Shown: piece after piece, positions 1 through 9,611 of the stretch
Layout: every line of letters starts with the position of its first letter
Numbering within the stretch: the stretch's first letter is position 1
Assembly (NCBI RefSeq): GCF_900538055.1
Contig: NZ_UZAC03000001.1
Span: 1,364,001 to 1,428,000 of the forward strand
DNA: 64,000 bases
Reading direction: 5' to 3'
Source: Pasteuria penetrans
Lineage (GTDB): Bacteria; Bacillota; Bacilli; Thermoactinomycetales; Thermoactinomycetaceae
The notes under the pieces: generated by a model
Database searches by the model: none
Told to the model about the DNA's origin: nothing
Seen by the model: only the letters and a program-made list of their open reading frames with translations
Translations under genes and position numbers: made by a program

Positions 1-321
1 ATTTAACTAAGAATGAGTAAGCAATATAAGCTGGTCTATTTGTCGTGCTAAGATGTACGGAATAGGGCATTCATTTTCACAATCATGGGTTCAAAAACCT
101 AATTTCCATACAGAAGTAATTAATTAACTGTTAGCAATCAATATATCTTATTTTGAAATATAATTAATATCGTAAAAAACCAAATCAACTTAATTTTACT
201 TCCTGCACCAGCACCTTTTATGAATATTTTATCACTACAGTATCAATGGGTATCGAAAAAAGTAGTTAAATTTTTAAATTTAACTACTTGATAAACAACC
301 ATCAAGGAAAAATTCCGGATC

Positions 322-400
322 TTGGCCAAACTTCGGACCCGGAATATCCTTGGGCGGTTTTTTCCTAATTCTGGATTGTAAGGATGAGTTAGGTGGGGCC
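322..400. repeat. dispersed repeat R1, copy 1
   Basis: About 80 bases starting with ttggccaaacttcgg and ending with a ggatgagttaggt-like block. It recurs in the same orientation, with scattered mismatches, at 17905-17984. No coding function is evident; the copies look like ends or remnants of a mobile or intergenic repeat family. Confidence 0.6.
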
Positions 401-628
401 CCAGATTTCCCGAATCCTCACAGGAACACCTGATTCCCGGGAATGGACGGTTGACAATGGACTCTAGGATATAACTCATTTTATCTGATTTTGTGGTTCC
501 CAATTTCTCTATTTTCACGATTTTCACTTCGTCCGAAAAAGGGGGGGCCCCGGGAAATTTAGTTCTGTTTTCATATCAACAACCCCTTATTACCTGGTAG
601 GGGGTGAGTTGCCTATCCCCACTCCCGA

Positions 629-664
629 GACTGAACCCCCAGGTCCGATATGCGGCCAAGATCC
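629..664. repeat. dispersed repeat R2, copy 1
   Basis: A 36-base stretch around tccgatatgcggccaagatc recurs almost unchanged at 19431-19466, just upstream of a group II intron relic. It may be a mobile-element boundary. Confidence 0.55.
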
Positions 665-695
665 AAAATTCCCAATGTTACAGGTGGATATACCC

Positions 696-1016
696 TTATA
701 GGCGATAATGTATGCCACCTTTTTCCTTGGTGCATTCCTCCGATAAACTACTATTCAGAGAATTATGTGAACAATCATCCCCTACACATATGCAGCGGGT
801 ATCCTCCTCCTTATTTTCCTTATTTTCCTTATTTTCCTTATTTTCCTTATTTTCCTGTTTTTCCTTATTTTCCTGTTTTTCCCTATTTTCCTGTTTTTCC
901 CTATTTTCCTGATTCCCTCCCCCCTGATCGTTAGTTACCGCAGTAGTGGGGGCCGTCATCAGGGAGAAGGACCCGCATAGGACAATCAGAGGACAAAGGA
1001 TACGTACGTTACGCAC
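696..1016 (-). CDS. small exported protein with Glu-Asn-Lys repeat
   Basis: A GTG start at 1016 is chosen because aaggaagggg lies about 9 bases upstream; the frame is open further but without a better site. The product is about 106 residues. It begins with a short basic stretch and a hydrophobic segment (VRILCPLIVLCGSFSLM) ending in alanines, which reads as a signal peptide. The mature part is a low-complexity run of ENREKQ/ENKEKQ/ENKEN units encoded by a simple repeat, followed by a tail with four cysteines (CICVGDDC, then a later Cys). I do not recognise a family. The repeat also leaves long shadow frames open on the other strand. Export is inferred; function is unknown. Confidence 0.5.
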   Translation of the reverse strand: MRNVRILCPLIVLCGSFSLMTAPTTAVTNDQGGGNQENREKQENREKQENKEKQENKENKENKENKENKEEDTRCICVGDDCSHNSLNSSLSEECTKEKGGIHYRL

Positions 1017-1138
1017 GAAAATCAACCCCTTCCTTATTTTGGGGGAAAACCCCACCCCACCAGAGTCACGAATACAAATACAGCGGGAAAACCAGGGGGC
1101 GACAAACATCCCCCCGTCGTCCCCACTCTAACAAAAAC

Positions 1139-2821
1139 CTATGCAGACGAATGGTCCCCCATAAAACTAGCGGATGCCGCCATAGCCACTGCCTTGCCTG
1201 CATCTACACGACCATATCCAAACCAAGGACTATGTCCCTTCTCATTATAATCACCTCGGCGATCCCCACGCACGTCAGGGTGGCTATCCACCAAACGACA
1301 CGCTGTTGAACGTAGGATTTCACGAATCTGATCTGTCGTGAGATGTGGACCAGCAGAACGCATCAAACCTATTACCCCCGCCACAATAGGGGCAGCCATG
1401 GAGGTACCACTACAGCGATGAGTAAAATGACTACGAGGCGTAAACCCCGCCGGCTCGCTTCCTAGGGTCCAAACAGCAAGTCCGGGAACAAACTTACGAC
1501 GATCATAGGGGTGAAAATTACTACTTGGGGCACAAACACACACGGCCTCGCCCCAATTCGAATAATCAGCATGTCGTGCCAGACTTGTCGAGGCGGCTAC
1601 CGTAATTACATGGGGGTGATTGGTAAAACCGTTGAGGATGGGTCCTGTAGCTCGCTTCAAATCCCCCTGGGCGTCGAGATAGGGGACACCTTCCTGATTT
1701 TTACGATCCAGCAATGGGGCATTGTCATTTCCCGCGGCAAAACAAATCGCACAACCGTTACCGCGCGGCCCACCTTCCTTGGCCAAACGGGTCAGAAGTT
1801 GGTGCATCGGAGTACATAAAGGAGCATAAGAGGGTGGTGGTCCCCAACTACAACTGAGAACATCTGCCCTTTGTCCTACCTCGGAAAATATTGCCATCAA
1901 TCGGTAATCATCAACGATCCATGGTATATGAGCAGGCAAAAAAGAACACCCTGGCGCCACTCCAACCAGACCATATTCATCCTCTTCCGCTAAGGCCGCA
2001 ACAGCACAAGCTGTACCATGACAAACCACCAAATCATGCTGAGGGGGGGAATCGAACTCCCTTTCCCAATGATATGTCGATGCAATCTTATCTTCCCCCT
2101 GAAAGGCGGGATTGCTGAGATCGAAACCCGCATCAAGAACCGCTATCACTACATCCCGCACACCCTTGCTAATCGACCACGCAGATTGCACATCGATGGC
2201 TGACCTTGGCAAGAGGTTAACCTGTCGCTGCTCAGCGTATAGGTGCCAGCGTTTAGGAAACGACCCCGTCATCCCTGTAAAAACGTTACCCGCGGGCCGC
2301 AACATATGCACCAGGTTTGGCTCGGCATATTCTACGCAAGCCTCCCCCATCAGACAATTAGCTACTTTCAGGGGATTAACACCACTCTGCAACGTTACTT
2401 GAACCACACAAACAGGCGGTTCCCCAGGATTGATCGAAATCAAATGCAAATTCCAAAACCCCAACAATCTCTCGATGGTCTCCACCGAGGTACCCGACCG
2501 AAATCCCACGAACACCTTATCTGTGATAAAAAAGGTCGTTGAACTACCCTCTAATTTGTAAGTATGGTACACAATACTGGGCAAGGAACCCTCACGAATC
2601 CTATCCATCAAAAGATCACGACGATCCTTGCCACTTGCCTCCACCCGATACACATAGGGTAGCAGACGTTCCACCTGCACTACACCGTCCATACGCTGGA
2701 TCACGGAGAGCTCACTAGGATGCGTAGGCATGACAGAAAAAAAACGTTCCGACCGCCGTACAGGTAGCCTTTCTCCACCACGCCACAGGTAGGTACCATG
2801 GGTGGATAACTGGTAAGTCAT
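1139..2821 (-). CDS. subtilisin-like serine protease (S8 family)
   Basis: About 560 residues from the ATG at 2821, which has aaggagg 11 bases upstream; this is preferred to an in-frame start 12 codons earlier. The catalytic triad is readable: Asp230 in VIAVLDAGFD, His268 in CHGTACA, and Ser474 in SGTSMAAP, with the oxyanion-hole Asn365 in AAGNDN. Residues 1-200 are an N-terminal domain resembling the prodomain-like region of large bacterial subtilases (FVGFRSGT, then a VEYAEPN motif before the catalytic domain). No signal peptide is visible, so it may stay in the cytosol or use another route. It probably cleaves peptides or self-activates; the substrate cannot be read from sequence. It is a single gene, with no same-strand partner close by. 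Confidence 0.9.
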   Translation of the reverse strand: MTYQLSTHGTYLWRGGERLPVRRSERFFSVMPTHPSELSVIQRMDGVVQVERLLPYVYRVEASGKDRRDLLMDRIREGSLPSIVYHTYKLEGSSTTFFITDKVFVGFRSGTSVETIERLLGFWNLHLISINPGEPPVCVVQVTLQSGVNPLKVANCLMGEACVEYAEPNLVHMLRPAGNVFTGMTGSFPKRWHLYAEQRQVNLLPRSAIDVQSAWSISKGVRDVVIAVLDAGFDLSNPAFQGEDKIASTYHWEREFDSPPQHDLVVCHGTACAVAALAEEDEYGLVGVAPGCSFLPAHIPWIVDDYRLMAIFSEVGQRADVLSCSWGPPPSYAPLCTPMHQLLTRLAKEGGPRGNGCAICFAAGNDNAPLLDRKNQEGVPYLDAQGDLKRATGPILNGFTNHPHVITVAASTSLARHADYSNWGEAVCVCAPSSNFHPYDRRKFVPGLAVWTLGSEPAGFTPRSHFTHRCSGTSMAAPIVAGVIGLMRSAGPHLTTDQIREILRSTACRLVDSHPDVRGDRRGDYNEKGHSPWFGYGRVDAGKAVAMAASASFMGDHSSA

Positions 2822-3151
2822 TACCAGAGCCCGCCTCCTTACTGTGCTAGTCCTCACACCCTATACGAAAAAGGTTCCTACCCCCAGTATCCCAAATTCC
2901 CCCCCAAAATACTAGATTACAATCCCCTATTTTCCTATCGGCGCTCCCACCACCACCACGGAAAACTCATAGAATACCATAATGATTACAAAGAATAACC
3001 TTAGGTAAATTAATTTCCCATGAGAACGGACCTGCCACCCAGGGATCTGAAAACTACACCCCCATACTTGTGCAACCCATACGGTCTAAAACCATATTTG
3101 GATCATTGCATCCATAATCAAGAACATGCAGGTAGAAAACACCCATTATCT
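2822..3151. other. intergenic region
   Basis: About 330 bases between the protease start and the stop of the next minus-strand gene. It should hold the protease promoter; I see no RNA gene or convincing small ORF. Confidence 0.4.
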
Positions 3152-3799
3152 CTAGAAAAACGGGATCGCACAGAATGCAGCTGCACACCTGTACCGCCAC
3201 AAACGGGCCGACTTACGGTAACAAACCTCAGCCTCCTGACCCTGCACGGGATACAATTGCACAATTTCCCAATGACGAAGACCCATCACATAGGAAATAC
3301 CCTGATACGTACCACGGATCCTATGATAGGAAAAACTGCCTGCTTGGGCCGACCTAGAAATGGCGTCCTGGTGGTTTACCACCAAGGCGCGGGCAAGGGC
3401 CACTACATCTCCCACACCCATGGAGGCAGGCAATAATGTGTTGTGCCGTTTGCATTGCGAAGCATCAAAATAACGCGGATGATGACGCTCCAAAATATGC
3501 ACCAGATCCCGCTGCTGTAATCTTACCTCCATCCCATTCCGTAAAGAAATAATCACAGGGGTAAAGGAAACTGTATCTGCCCACACAACATCCCCACCAA
3601 CCGTTTTAGCTGGTGGGGGATGGGAACCCTGTGGGGAACCAACGATGGTGGAGTGACGACTAACGGATGATCCCTGTCCAAGGATCCCCCGTTCCTTTGT
3701 TTTAGGACCCCATTCCACGAGAACCCACAGTAAAGAACCAATCACAACAAACAGAATTACGGAAACGATTACACGACTACTACGATTTACTTTATTCAT
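3152..3799 (-). CDS. membrane-anchored protein of unknown function
   Basis: 215 residues from the ATG at 3799, which has agaggt 6 bases upstream. The first 10 residues are basic, followed by one membrane segment (about 11-27, VIVSVILFVVIGSLLWVLV), so the rest should face outside. A Pro/Ser-rich linker leads to a C-terminal domain of about 110 residues with HILERHHPRYF, a central basic/His part (CKRHN), then GTYQGISYVMGL and EIVQLYP. That order of motifs vaguely recalls small BECR-fold nucleases found at the ends of toxins, but I cannot assign it. It lies 134 bases downstream of ribH on the same strand but has no obvious link to riboflavin synthesis. Confidence 0.65.
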   Translation of the reverse strand: MNKVNRSSRVIVSVILFVVIGSLLWVLVEWGPKTKERGILGQGSSVSRHSTIVGSPQGSHPPPAKTVGGDVVWADTVSFTPVIISLRNGMEVRLQQRDLVHILERHHPRYFDASQCKRHNTLLPASMGVGDVVALARALVVNHQDAISRSAQAGSFSYHRIRGTYQGISYVMGLRHWEIVQLYPVQGQEAEVCYRKSARLWRYRCAAAFCAIPFF

Positions 3800-3933
3800 A
3801 AGATTACCTCTATGGAACCGACGAAACCACCACCCCATCTCAGGAATGACTGGACTCCCCCGCCTCCCTCTACACGGATCCCAAATACGATACTGTACAT
3901 CCCAACCCATCCAAGCAGTAAACCCGCGACCGA

Positions 3934-4410
3934 CTAGGGTACCAAACTATCCAACGATCTCCGTAAGCAAGCCACTTCGACCGCCGCCGCAGCCGCCTCT
4001 GCTCCCTTGTTGCCATGCTTCGTTCCTGACCGCTCCCATGCTTGCTCCAACGTCTCCACCGTCAATACTCCCAACAAAATAGGAACCTGATTCTCACGTC
4101 CTGCTCTCGATAGGCCCTCTACCGTTGTGCGACAGATCCAATCATAATGCGATGTTGCACCCCGGACTACAATACCCAGGGCAACGATGGCATCAAACTC
4201 CCCCCGGCGGGCCAGGGTATCCACCGCCCAGGGCAACTCAAATGCACCAGGCACCTTCACAACCGTCAAGTCATCCTCCCGTGCACCATAGCGACGCCAC
4301 ACATCCAACGCCCCAACCAACAATTGCTCAGTCAGAGGAGCATGGAAACGCGACACAACAGCAGCTAACCGTAATCCCTCCGCCTGCAATTTTCCTTCGT
4401 ACATATGCAT
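3934..4410 (-). CDS. ribH: 6,7-dimethyl-8-ribityllumazine synthase
   Basis: The 158-residue product condenses 5-amino-6-ribitylaminouracil with 3,4-dihydroxy-2-butanone 4-phosphate to make lumazine, the penultimate riboflavin step. Family motifs are clear: VVSRFH near the N terminus, VPGAFELP, GIVVRGATSHYDWI with the catalytic His, and a C-terminal GVLTVETLEQAWERSGTKHGNKG. Length is normal. An aaggagg lies about 20 bases upstream of the first ATG (4410) and two further ATGs follow, so the exact start is uncertain by a few codons. It is the last rib gene, separated from ribBA by an unusual gap of about 400 bases. Confidence 0.95.
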   Translation of the reverse strand: MHMYEGKLQAEGLRLAAVVSRFHAPLTEQLLVGALDVWRRYGAREDDLTVVKVPGAFELPWAVDTLARRGEFDAIVALGIVVRGATSHYDWICRTTVEGLSRAGRENQVPILLGVLTVETLEQAWERSGTKHGNKGAEAAAAAVEVACLRRSLDSLVP

Positions 4411-4815
4411 GAGGCAAAACCATCCCCCAACCTCCTTGTATATCCCCTATCACTTACCAAGTCCTGAGGCATGAATCAACCCACAAAGGTCCTCCCCATA
4501 AGACCCAAAAATGAAGGAGATAAAGCGAAATCCCAACTTTTCCTGCAGGCGGTCCATTTCAATGGTTGCCTCCGCCAGTCCTCCGGTACCCCTCTTTCTC
4601 TTCCAACATACCTGCGGTACCCGAGAACGACCCCCGTTGTCCTCCCGTCAACAATACAAGAATCCGATGCTTTCCAGCTAACCCATCGTGATTCCCTTCA
4701 CTGCCTGCCGCACGATGAATACAAAAATCATGGCATCAGTCTTTTGTCCCAGTGGACCAAGAATACTACCGCGGGGTTTTACCGCAACAACATCGTCTCA
4801 CCATGCGATTGCATG
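4411..4815. other. gap between ribH and ribBA
   Basis: These 405 bases break an otherwise tight operon. No known gene is recognisable. One minus-strand frame is open over roughly 4440-4600 but has no start signal and no familiar motif. It may be a decayed gene or an insertion. Confidence 0.4.
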
Positions 4816-6039
4816 CTAGCCAATCCCCCCTGGTTTTGGATGAGAGAGGCGCAAACGATGCCCCAATTTCTCCTTCTTCGCCTCCATATACCCACGGTTG
4901 GAACCACTTGTCGGGCACTCCAATGGCACCACCTCTGTCACCTCCAAACCATAACCCCGCAAACCTGTAATCTTACGAGGGTTGTTGGTCAGGAGACGCA
5001 TCTTACAGACCTTCAGATCCCGTAAAATTTGTGCACCAATTCCATATTCTCTCAAATCATCACCAAATCCCAAACGATGATTTGCCTCCACCGTATCGAG
5101 ACCATCCTCTTGCAACTTGTAAGCCCGCAATTTGTTGAGCAGACCGATCCCACGTCCCTCCTGACGCATGTAAAGGAGAACCCCACTCCCCTCCTGTGTA
5201 ATTTGATGCAGAGCAGCCTCCAACTGCAAACCGCAATCACACCGTTGGGAACGAAACACATCCCCCGTCAGACACTCTGAATGAACACGTACCAAAACGG
5301 GCTGGTGAGGATGCCAATCGCCCCTAACCAGCGCCACGTGCTCCTTGCTGTCCACCACATTGGTGTAGCCTACCGCACGAAAGGAACCGAAGGAGGTAGG
5401 CAAATCAACCTGAACCTCGCGTTGAACCAGAACTTCCTTCCTGCGTCGGTAAGCAATCAAATCCTGAATCATCAGGAGGGGCGTATCGGTCTGCGCAGCC
5501 ACCAACTGCAGATCAGGAAGACGGGCCATCTCACCATCTTCACGCAAAATTTCACAGATCATAGCTACGGGTTGAGCCCCACACAGACGTGCTAAATCGA
5601 CAGCCGCTTCTGTATGTCCAGCCCGCCGTAGTACACCACCCTCACGTGCAACGATAGGGAAGACGTGACCGGGTTGACGAAAATCATCCGCCGTACACTG
5701 CGGCATTGCAAGTGCCGCAACCGTGGCTGCACGTTCTGCGGCTGAAATACCCGTGGAAGCCGTTGCTATGTCCACAGAAACGGTGAAAGCCGTACCACGA
5801 CGATCCGTATTGTGCGCTGCCATCTGGGCTAGACCTAGCCTAGCAGCACACTCCGCCGTCATGGGTACACACAACAAACCCCGTGCATGGGTCAGAAAAT
5901 AATTCACCAACTCGGGGGTAGCCCTTTCCGCTAGGGCTACCAAATCACCCTCATTTTCACGATCCTCGTCATCCACCACGATAATCGGCTTCCCCATCCG
6001 TAAGGATTCCAGGGCCATTTCAACCGTCGAAAAATCCAA
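4816..6039 (-). CDS. ribBA: bifunctional DHBP synthase / GTP cyclohydrolase II
   Basis: The N-terminal half makes 3,4-dihydroxy-2-butanone 4-phosphate from ribulose 5-phosphate ([24 protein letters not shown]). The C-terminal half opens GTP at the start of the pathway, with the zinc site [15 protein letters not shown], the substrate motif RQEGRGIGL and a closing LTNNPRKI. I place the start at the TTG at 6039, which gives 407 residues beginning [10 protein letters not shown], matching usual RibBA length and N terminus; a purine-rich aagaggggggg lies upstream. The frame is open to 6114, overlapping ribE, so a longer form is possible. It follows ribE by 28 bases. Confidence 0.93.
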   Translation of the reverse strand: MDFSTVEMALESLRMGKPIIVVDDEDRENEGDLVALAERATPELVNYFLTHARGLLCVPMTAECAARLGLAQMAAHNTDRRGTAFTVSVDIATASTGISAAERAATVAALAMPQCTADDFRQPGHVFPIVAREGGVLRRAGHTEAAVDLARLCGAQPVAMICEILREDGEMARLPDLQLVAAQTDTPLLMIQDLIAYRRRKEVLVQREVQVDLPTSFGSFRAVGYTNVVDSKEHVALVRGDWHPHQPVLVRVHSECLTGDVFRSQRCDCGLQLEAALHQITQEGSGVLLYMRQEGRGIGLLNKLRAYKLQEDGLDTVEANHRLGFGDDLREYGIGAQILRDLKVCKMRLLTNNPRKITGLRGYGLEVTEVVPLECPTSGSNRGYMEAKKEKLGHRLRLSHPKPGGIG

Positions 6040-6067
6040 TCCTCCCTCACCCCCCCTCTTCCATCTC

Positions 6068-6706
6068 TTACGTCCCCCCCATAACTGCAGACCGAGTAGT
6101 AACAACCGGTGCAAGCCAATTCTCCGCGTACTTAGCCATCATATCGAATTCTACATTGACCCATTCGCCCACCGTCAATTCACCCAAGAGCGTGTTCGCT
6201 ACCGTATGAGGGACCAACATAACCGTAAGTCGGAAGGTCTCCTCCCTGTCCGCCCCATGATCGAGAGCAGCAATCGTCAAACTCACCCCATCCAGCACAA
6301 TGGAACCGCGCAAAATACAGTAAGCACGCCAGGCCCTACGAACTGAAAACGTCAACTGCAAACCCCGTCCATCTACCAACCGTTCTTGAACAACAATCCT
6401 ACCATCAACATGACCCTGAACCATATGACCACCCAAACGATCCCCTAACCGGAGAGCACGCTCTAAATGAACGCTGGTTCCCACGGGCAACTGACCCAAG
6501 GTAGTACGGCGCCGGGTAAAACTCCCTATGTCCACAACACACCCTACTGCAGTTCGTCCCGTAACAGTCAAACAAGCACCCTGGACCGCTACACTCTCCC
6601 CTGGAACCCACGGGGGATCCCATACTCCCGTGGCAATCTCGAGGCGCTCTCCTTTGTCATCCCGGGAAACAATCCTACCTATTCGCTGCACTAACCCTGT
6701 GAACAA
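6068..6706 (-). CDS. ribE: riboflavin synthase, alpha chain
   Basis: 212 residues. It dismutates two lumazine molecules into riboflavin and the ribitylaminouracil precursor. The start [10 protein letters not shown] is the family hallmark, and the protein has two homologous lumazine-binding halves; HMVQGHVDG lies at about residues 94-102. Length is typical. The usual SxETL stretch after the first half is replaced by [13 protein letters not shown], a mild deviation. It sits 10 bases downstream of ribD and just before ribBA, the order seen in Bacillus rib operons. Confidence 0.94.
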   Translation of the reverse strand: MFTGLVQRIGRIVSRDDKGERLEIATGVWDPPWVPGESVAVQGACLTVTGRTAVGCVVDIGSFTRRRTTLGQLPVGTSVHLERALRLGDRLGGHMVQGHVDGRIVVQERLVDGRGLQLTFSVRRAWRAYCILRGSIVLDGVSLTIAALDHGADREETFRLTVMLVPHTVANTLLGELTVGEWVNVEFDMMAKYAENWLAPVVTTRSAVMGGT

Positions 6707-6716
6707 GATACACCCC

Positions 6717-7802
6717 TCACCTTATAGAACCACTCAGGCACAAATCCTCCCCTAACCTCTCTACTTGCACGTCGTGCAAGGGGAGAGCCTCGGACAAAAA
6801 CAAGGGATCACCCCCTGCAATCGAGGGCAAAGAGTTTATACCCCCCAGAAGCTTGGGAGCCAGGAACCATACCACCTTCTGCACGACTCCAGCGTGCAAA
6901 AGGCTCGCATTGACCGTTCCCCCTGCTTCTACCAACAGGGAGGTAATACCCGCTGTCCCTAACTGCCGTAGAACCTCCCCCCAACAGGTACGGGGACCCT
7001 TTCCCGCTATCGAAACACGTACCCCTTTCCCCTCCAATAACGCACGACGATCCGGATCCGCCCCCTCCTCCGTGGTAAACACCCATGTGGATGAACCCTT
7101 TTCCCGGACAAGGCGGGCCTTGGGGGGCAAACGCAGCTGACTATCCACAATCACCCTCATCGGCTGGTGACCCCCCGCAGGCAAGCGGACCGTAAGTTGT
7201 GGATCATCAGCCAAAACTGTACCGATGCCTGTAAGGACGGCATCGCAACGATGACGCAATTCATGCACCCGTGCACGCGCCACTTTACCTGTTATGTATA
7301 AACTGTCCCCCGTCACTGTAGCCAATCGGCCGTCCAATGTACTGGCAACCTTCAGAATCACCAGTGGCCTGCCCGTTTCCCGATGATGAAGATAACCCTC
7401 ATTCAACGCCATACAATCTTCCTCAACCACACCCGGAACCACGTAGATTCCTGCTGCCCGCAGAAACTCGACACCCCGCCCCCGCACTCTCTCATCGGGA
7501 TCTAAACAACCAATTCTTACCTCCCGTATTCCAGAAGCCACAATAGCCTCCACGCAGGGGGGCGTGCGTCCATAGTGCACACAAGGCTCCAAGGTCACGT
7601 ACAACGTGGCACCCTCCGCGGCCTCCCCAGCCATACGCAATGCCTGCACCTCCGCATGCGGTGATCCAGCGCACACATGCGCCCCACAGCCCACAAGCGC
7701 ACCCTCGCGTACCACTACGGCACCCACACGGGGGTTGGGGGAGGTATGGGTTTCATAGGCAAGTTCGAGGGCTAACTTCATCCATTCCTCAGGGCTTTTC
7801 AT
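6717..7802 (-). CDS. ribD: riboflavin biosynthesis deaminase/reductase
   Basis: 361 residues from the ATG at 7802 (MKSPEEWMKLAL), with ggag about 10 bases upstream. The N-terminal zinc deaminase (HAE in SPHAEVQAL; PCVHYGRTPPC) and the C-terminal NADPH reductase (LKVASTLDGRLA, a TGIGTVLADDPQLTVR block, LVEAGG near the end) carry out the second and third steps after GTP cyclohydrolase. The length equals that of well-known Bacillus RibD. An in-frame ATG at 7856 would add 18 residues with no homology to the family. There is no room for an FMN riboswitch: the ctaA stop is only about 80 bases away. Confidence 0.94.
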   Translation of the reverse strand: MKSPEEWMKLALELAYETHTSPNPRVGAVVVREGALVGCGAHVCAGSPHAEVQALRMAGEAAEGATLYVTLEPCVHYGRTPPCVEAIVASGIREVRIGCLDPDERVRGRGVEFLRAAGIYVVPGVVEEDCMALNEGYLHHRETGRPLVILKVASTLDGRLATVTGDSLYITGKVARARVHELRHRCDAVLTGIGTVLADDPQLTVRLPAGGHQPMRVIVDSQLRLPPKARLVREKGSSTWVFTTEEGADPDRRALLEGKGVRVSIAGKGPRTCWGEVLRQLGTAGITSLLVEAGGTVNASLLHAGVVQKVVWFLAPKLLGGINSLPSIAGGDPLFLSEALPLHDVQVERLGEDLCLSGSIR

Positions 7803-7884
7803 AGCTCGTTGATCTCCATCCCTCAAGGATAAAAAACACCCCGGCGTGGGCTCCATTGTACCACATGATCACAATAAATTCCAT

Positions 7885-8913
7885 CTATGCCCTCTGAGAA
7901 CGACAACGAACACGCAAACCCATCTCAGCCAATGCGGTAAACCCGATCGTCACCAATGTTGGATGCAACAGGGCGATCCATAAGGATTCCCCCCATAATA
8001 CCACGGCAATTCCAGTCCATAACTGCCCGGTAAAAATCGCTGCTACCCATAGCAAACGCCGTCGGAAAAAGGTGGAACCCCCCCGTTTCCTGACAACCCA
8101 AGCCGCGAAACCACACAAACCCAGCCACAACGAAATGGCCATCCAACGATGGAAACGATGAATACCGGCAGGGGTTGTCCAATCCGGTAACCACAACCCA
8201 TCATGGCAATGGGGGAAGACCATTCCGCAGGACAATGTTGCATGCATATGACGTACCCAGGCACCTGTATACGCAACAAGATAAATGGCCACCAAACCAA
8301 TATAAACCATCACACCCATCGAGAGGGGAACAGAGAGGGTAGAGAAGGGTTCTGATGGTCGACGTAGTAACCGATGAATCGCCACTGTGAGTAGTGCTGT
8401 GCTGGCAAAAGCAAGCATAGAGAAACCAAAATGAAGGGCCAAAACGGTTTTCTGTTCTAAAGGCCCACGGACCTTGACAGTTAGGGCCCCCAATATAGCT
8501 TGTAGGAGAACGAAACCCACGCTACTGAGAACCAGTGTACGGACAAAACGAACCTGACCACAGGAGCGCCAGGCAAGCACAGCCACCGTGATCACAAGAA
8601 TACCTACCACACCCGCCACCCAACGATGACTGTACTCCCACAGCATGGCCCAGGACCAATGTTCTGGTAATAATACCCCCTGACAGAGAGGCCACGTACG
8701 CCCACAGGCATCCCCTGACTCTGTTTTACTCACAATGGAACCGCCCAACAGAAGCACGTAGGAAGCTAGGGTAGAAATCCAAGACAACCATCCTAATTTT
8801 CGGGGTACAATAGGGGGGCGAGCGAGCGGGGAAGATCCTATTCCATCGCCCACGGCGGGCGACAGGCTACCCCCCCGTGTGGCTACCACGGGGACCGCCC
8901 GACCTGTAACCAT
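7885..8913 (-). CDS. ctaA: heme A synthase (COX15/CtaA family)
   Basis: 342 residues with about eight membrane segments. It oxidises the C8 methyl of heme O to make heme A for cytochrome aa3/caa3 oxidases. It shows the family N terminus (GGSIVSKTESGDACGRTWPLC with the two loop cysteines) and EYSHR with a heme-ligand His; further His residues lie in later helices. The first 40 residues are an extra hydrophilic extension, but the ATG at 8913 has a good aggag 8 bases upstream, so I keep it. It overlaps the 3' end of the metallo-hydrolase gene by 31 bases, which implies coupled translation, and is followed by ribD. Confidence 0.92.
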   Translation of the reverse strand: MVTGRAVPVVATRGGSLSPAVGDGIGSSPLARPPIVPRKLGWLSWISTLASYVLLLGGSIVSKTESGDACGRTWPLCQGVLLPEHWSWAMLWEYSHRWVAGVVGILVITVAVLAWRSCGQVRFVRTLVLSSVGFVLLQAILGALTVKVRGPLEQKTVLALHFGFSMLAFASTALLTVAIHRLLRRPSEPFSTLSVPLSMGVMVYIGLVAIYLVAYTGAWVRHMHATLSCGMVFPHCHDGLWLPDWTTPAGIHRFHRWMAISLWLGLCGFAAWVVRKRGGSTFFRRRLLWVAAIFTGQLWTGIAVVLWGESLWIALLHPTLVTIGFTALAEMGLRVRCRSQRA

Positions 8914-9530
8914 GGATTGTGCTCCTGCTCATACCCCCAAGTGGTAGCGGGCCCGTGCCCCGGTAATAGACGCGTCCCCGCAGATGAAAAAATCGCTAAA
9001 TGTCGCAGTGAATTCCGTAAAACCTGTGCATCCCCCCCATATAAATCTGTCCGACCCACAGAACCACGAAAGACAAGATCACCACAAAAAATCACCTGAT
9101 CCATCTTATAGGAGAGACTGCCCGGTGTGTGACCCGGGGTAGAAATTACCTGAATTTCCTTACCAAGAAAGGATAACAACGGTTCACCTTGCACCAAATT
9201 TTCAACCGGTTTGGACACCGTACAACCGTCCTTCAGCCAACGCGCAGAACCATTCTTCTCCGTATCCCCCGTCCAACTCTCCTCAACTGCACTCAGGTAC
9301 ACAGGGGGCCACTGGGTGGCCTCGCGTACCTCGTCTAGACCCGCGATGTGATCCCAATGCGCATGCGTAAGCAGGATTGCCTCTACCTGCAAACCAGCCT
9401 GTTGGATATGTTCCACCAGAGGCGCGGGATCACCACCGGGGTCAAGGACAAGGGCACGTTTCGTACCCGGCCGAACGACCAAATAAGCGTTGGTACTCAC
9501 AGGACCTAGGACAAAGGTATGAATTTGCAC
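8883..9530 (-). CDS. MBL-fold metallo-hydrolase (YqgX/glyoxalase II-like)
   Basis: 215 residues from a GTG at 9530, with aggggggaa just upstream. The metal ligands are THAHWDH near residue 56, a second His in STPGHTPGS, Asp in FCGDLVF and a final His in LLPGHGP, so the binuclear zinc site is complete. Such proteins hydrolyse thioesters or act as persulfide dioxygenase-like enzymes; the substrate here is not determined. It closely resembles YqgX-type proteins of Bacilli in length and motif spacing. It is the first gene of an apparent run with ctaA and the rib genes, and is divergent from the YlaI-like gene. Confidence 0.88.
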   Translation of the reverse strand: MQIHTFVLGPVSTNAYLVVRPGTKRALVLDPGGDPAPLVEHIQQAGLQVEAILLTHAHWDHIAGLDEVREATQWPPVYLSAVEESWTGDTEKNGSARWLKDGCTVSKPVENLVQGEPLLSFLGKEIQVISTPGHTPGSLSYKMDQVIFCGDLVFRGSVGRTDLYGGDAQVLRNSLRHLAIFSSAGTRLLPGHGPATTWGYEQEHNPWLQVGRSPW

Positions 9531-9611
9531 TTTCCCCCCTCATTCCCTTCTCTGCTATACTGGAGATACACTTTATGAAACTGGGCGCAAAATCTAAGGA
9601 GGACCCCGACT

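Larger units (their letters stand above)
1..695. other. gene-poor left edge
   Basis: No gene can be supported here. The sequence is AT-rich for about 300 bases and then carries two short dispersed repeats, described separately. The open frame at 243-527 on the minus strand lies over one of these repeats and has no convincing ribosome binding site, so I do not call it. Confidence 0.5.
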
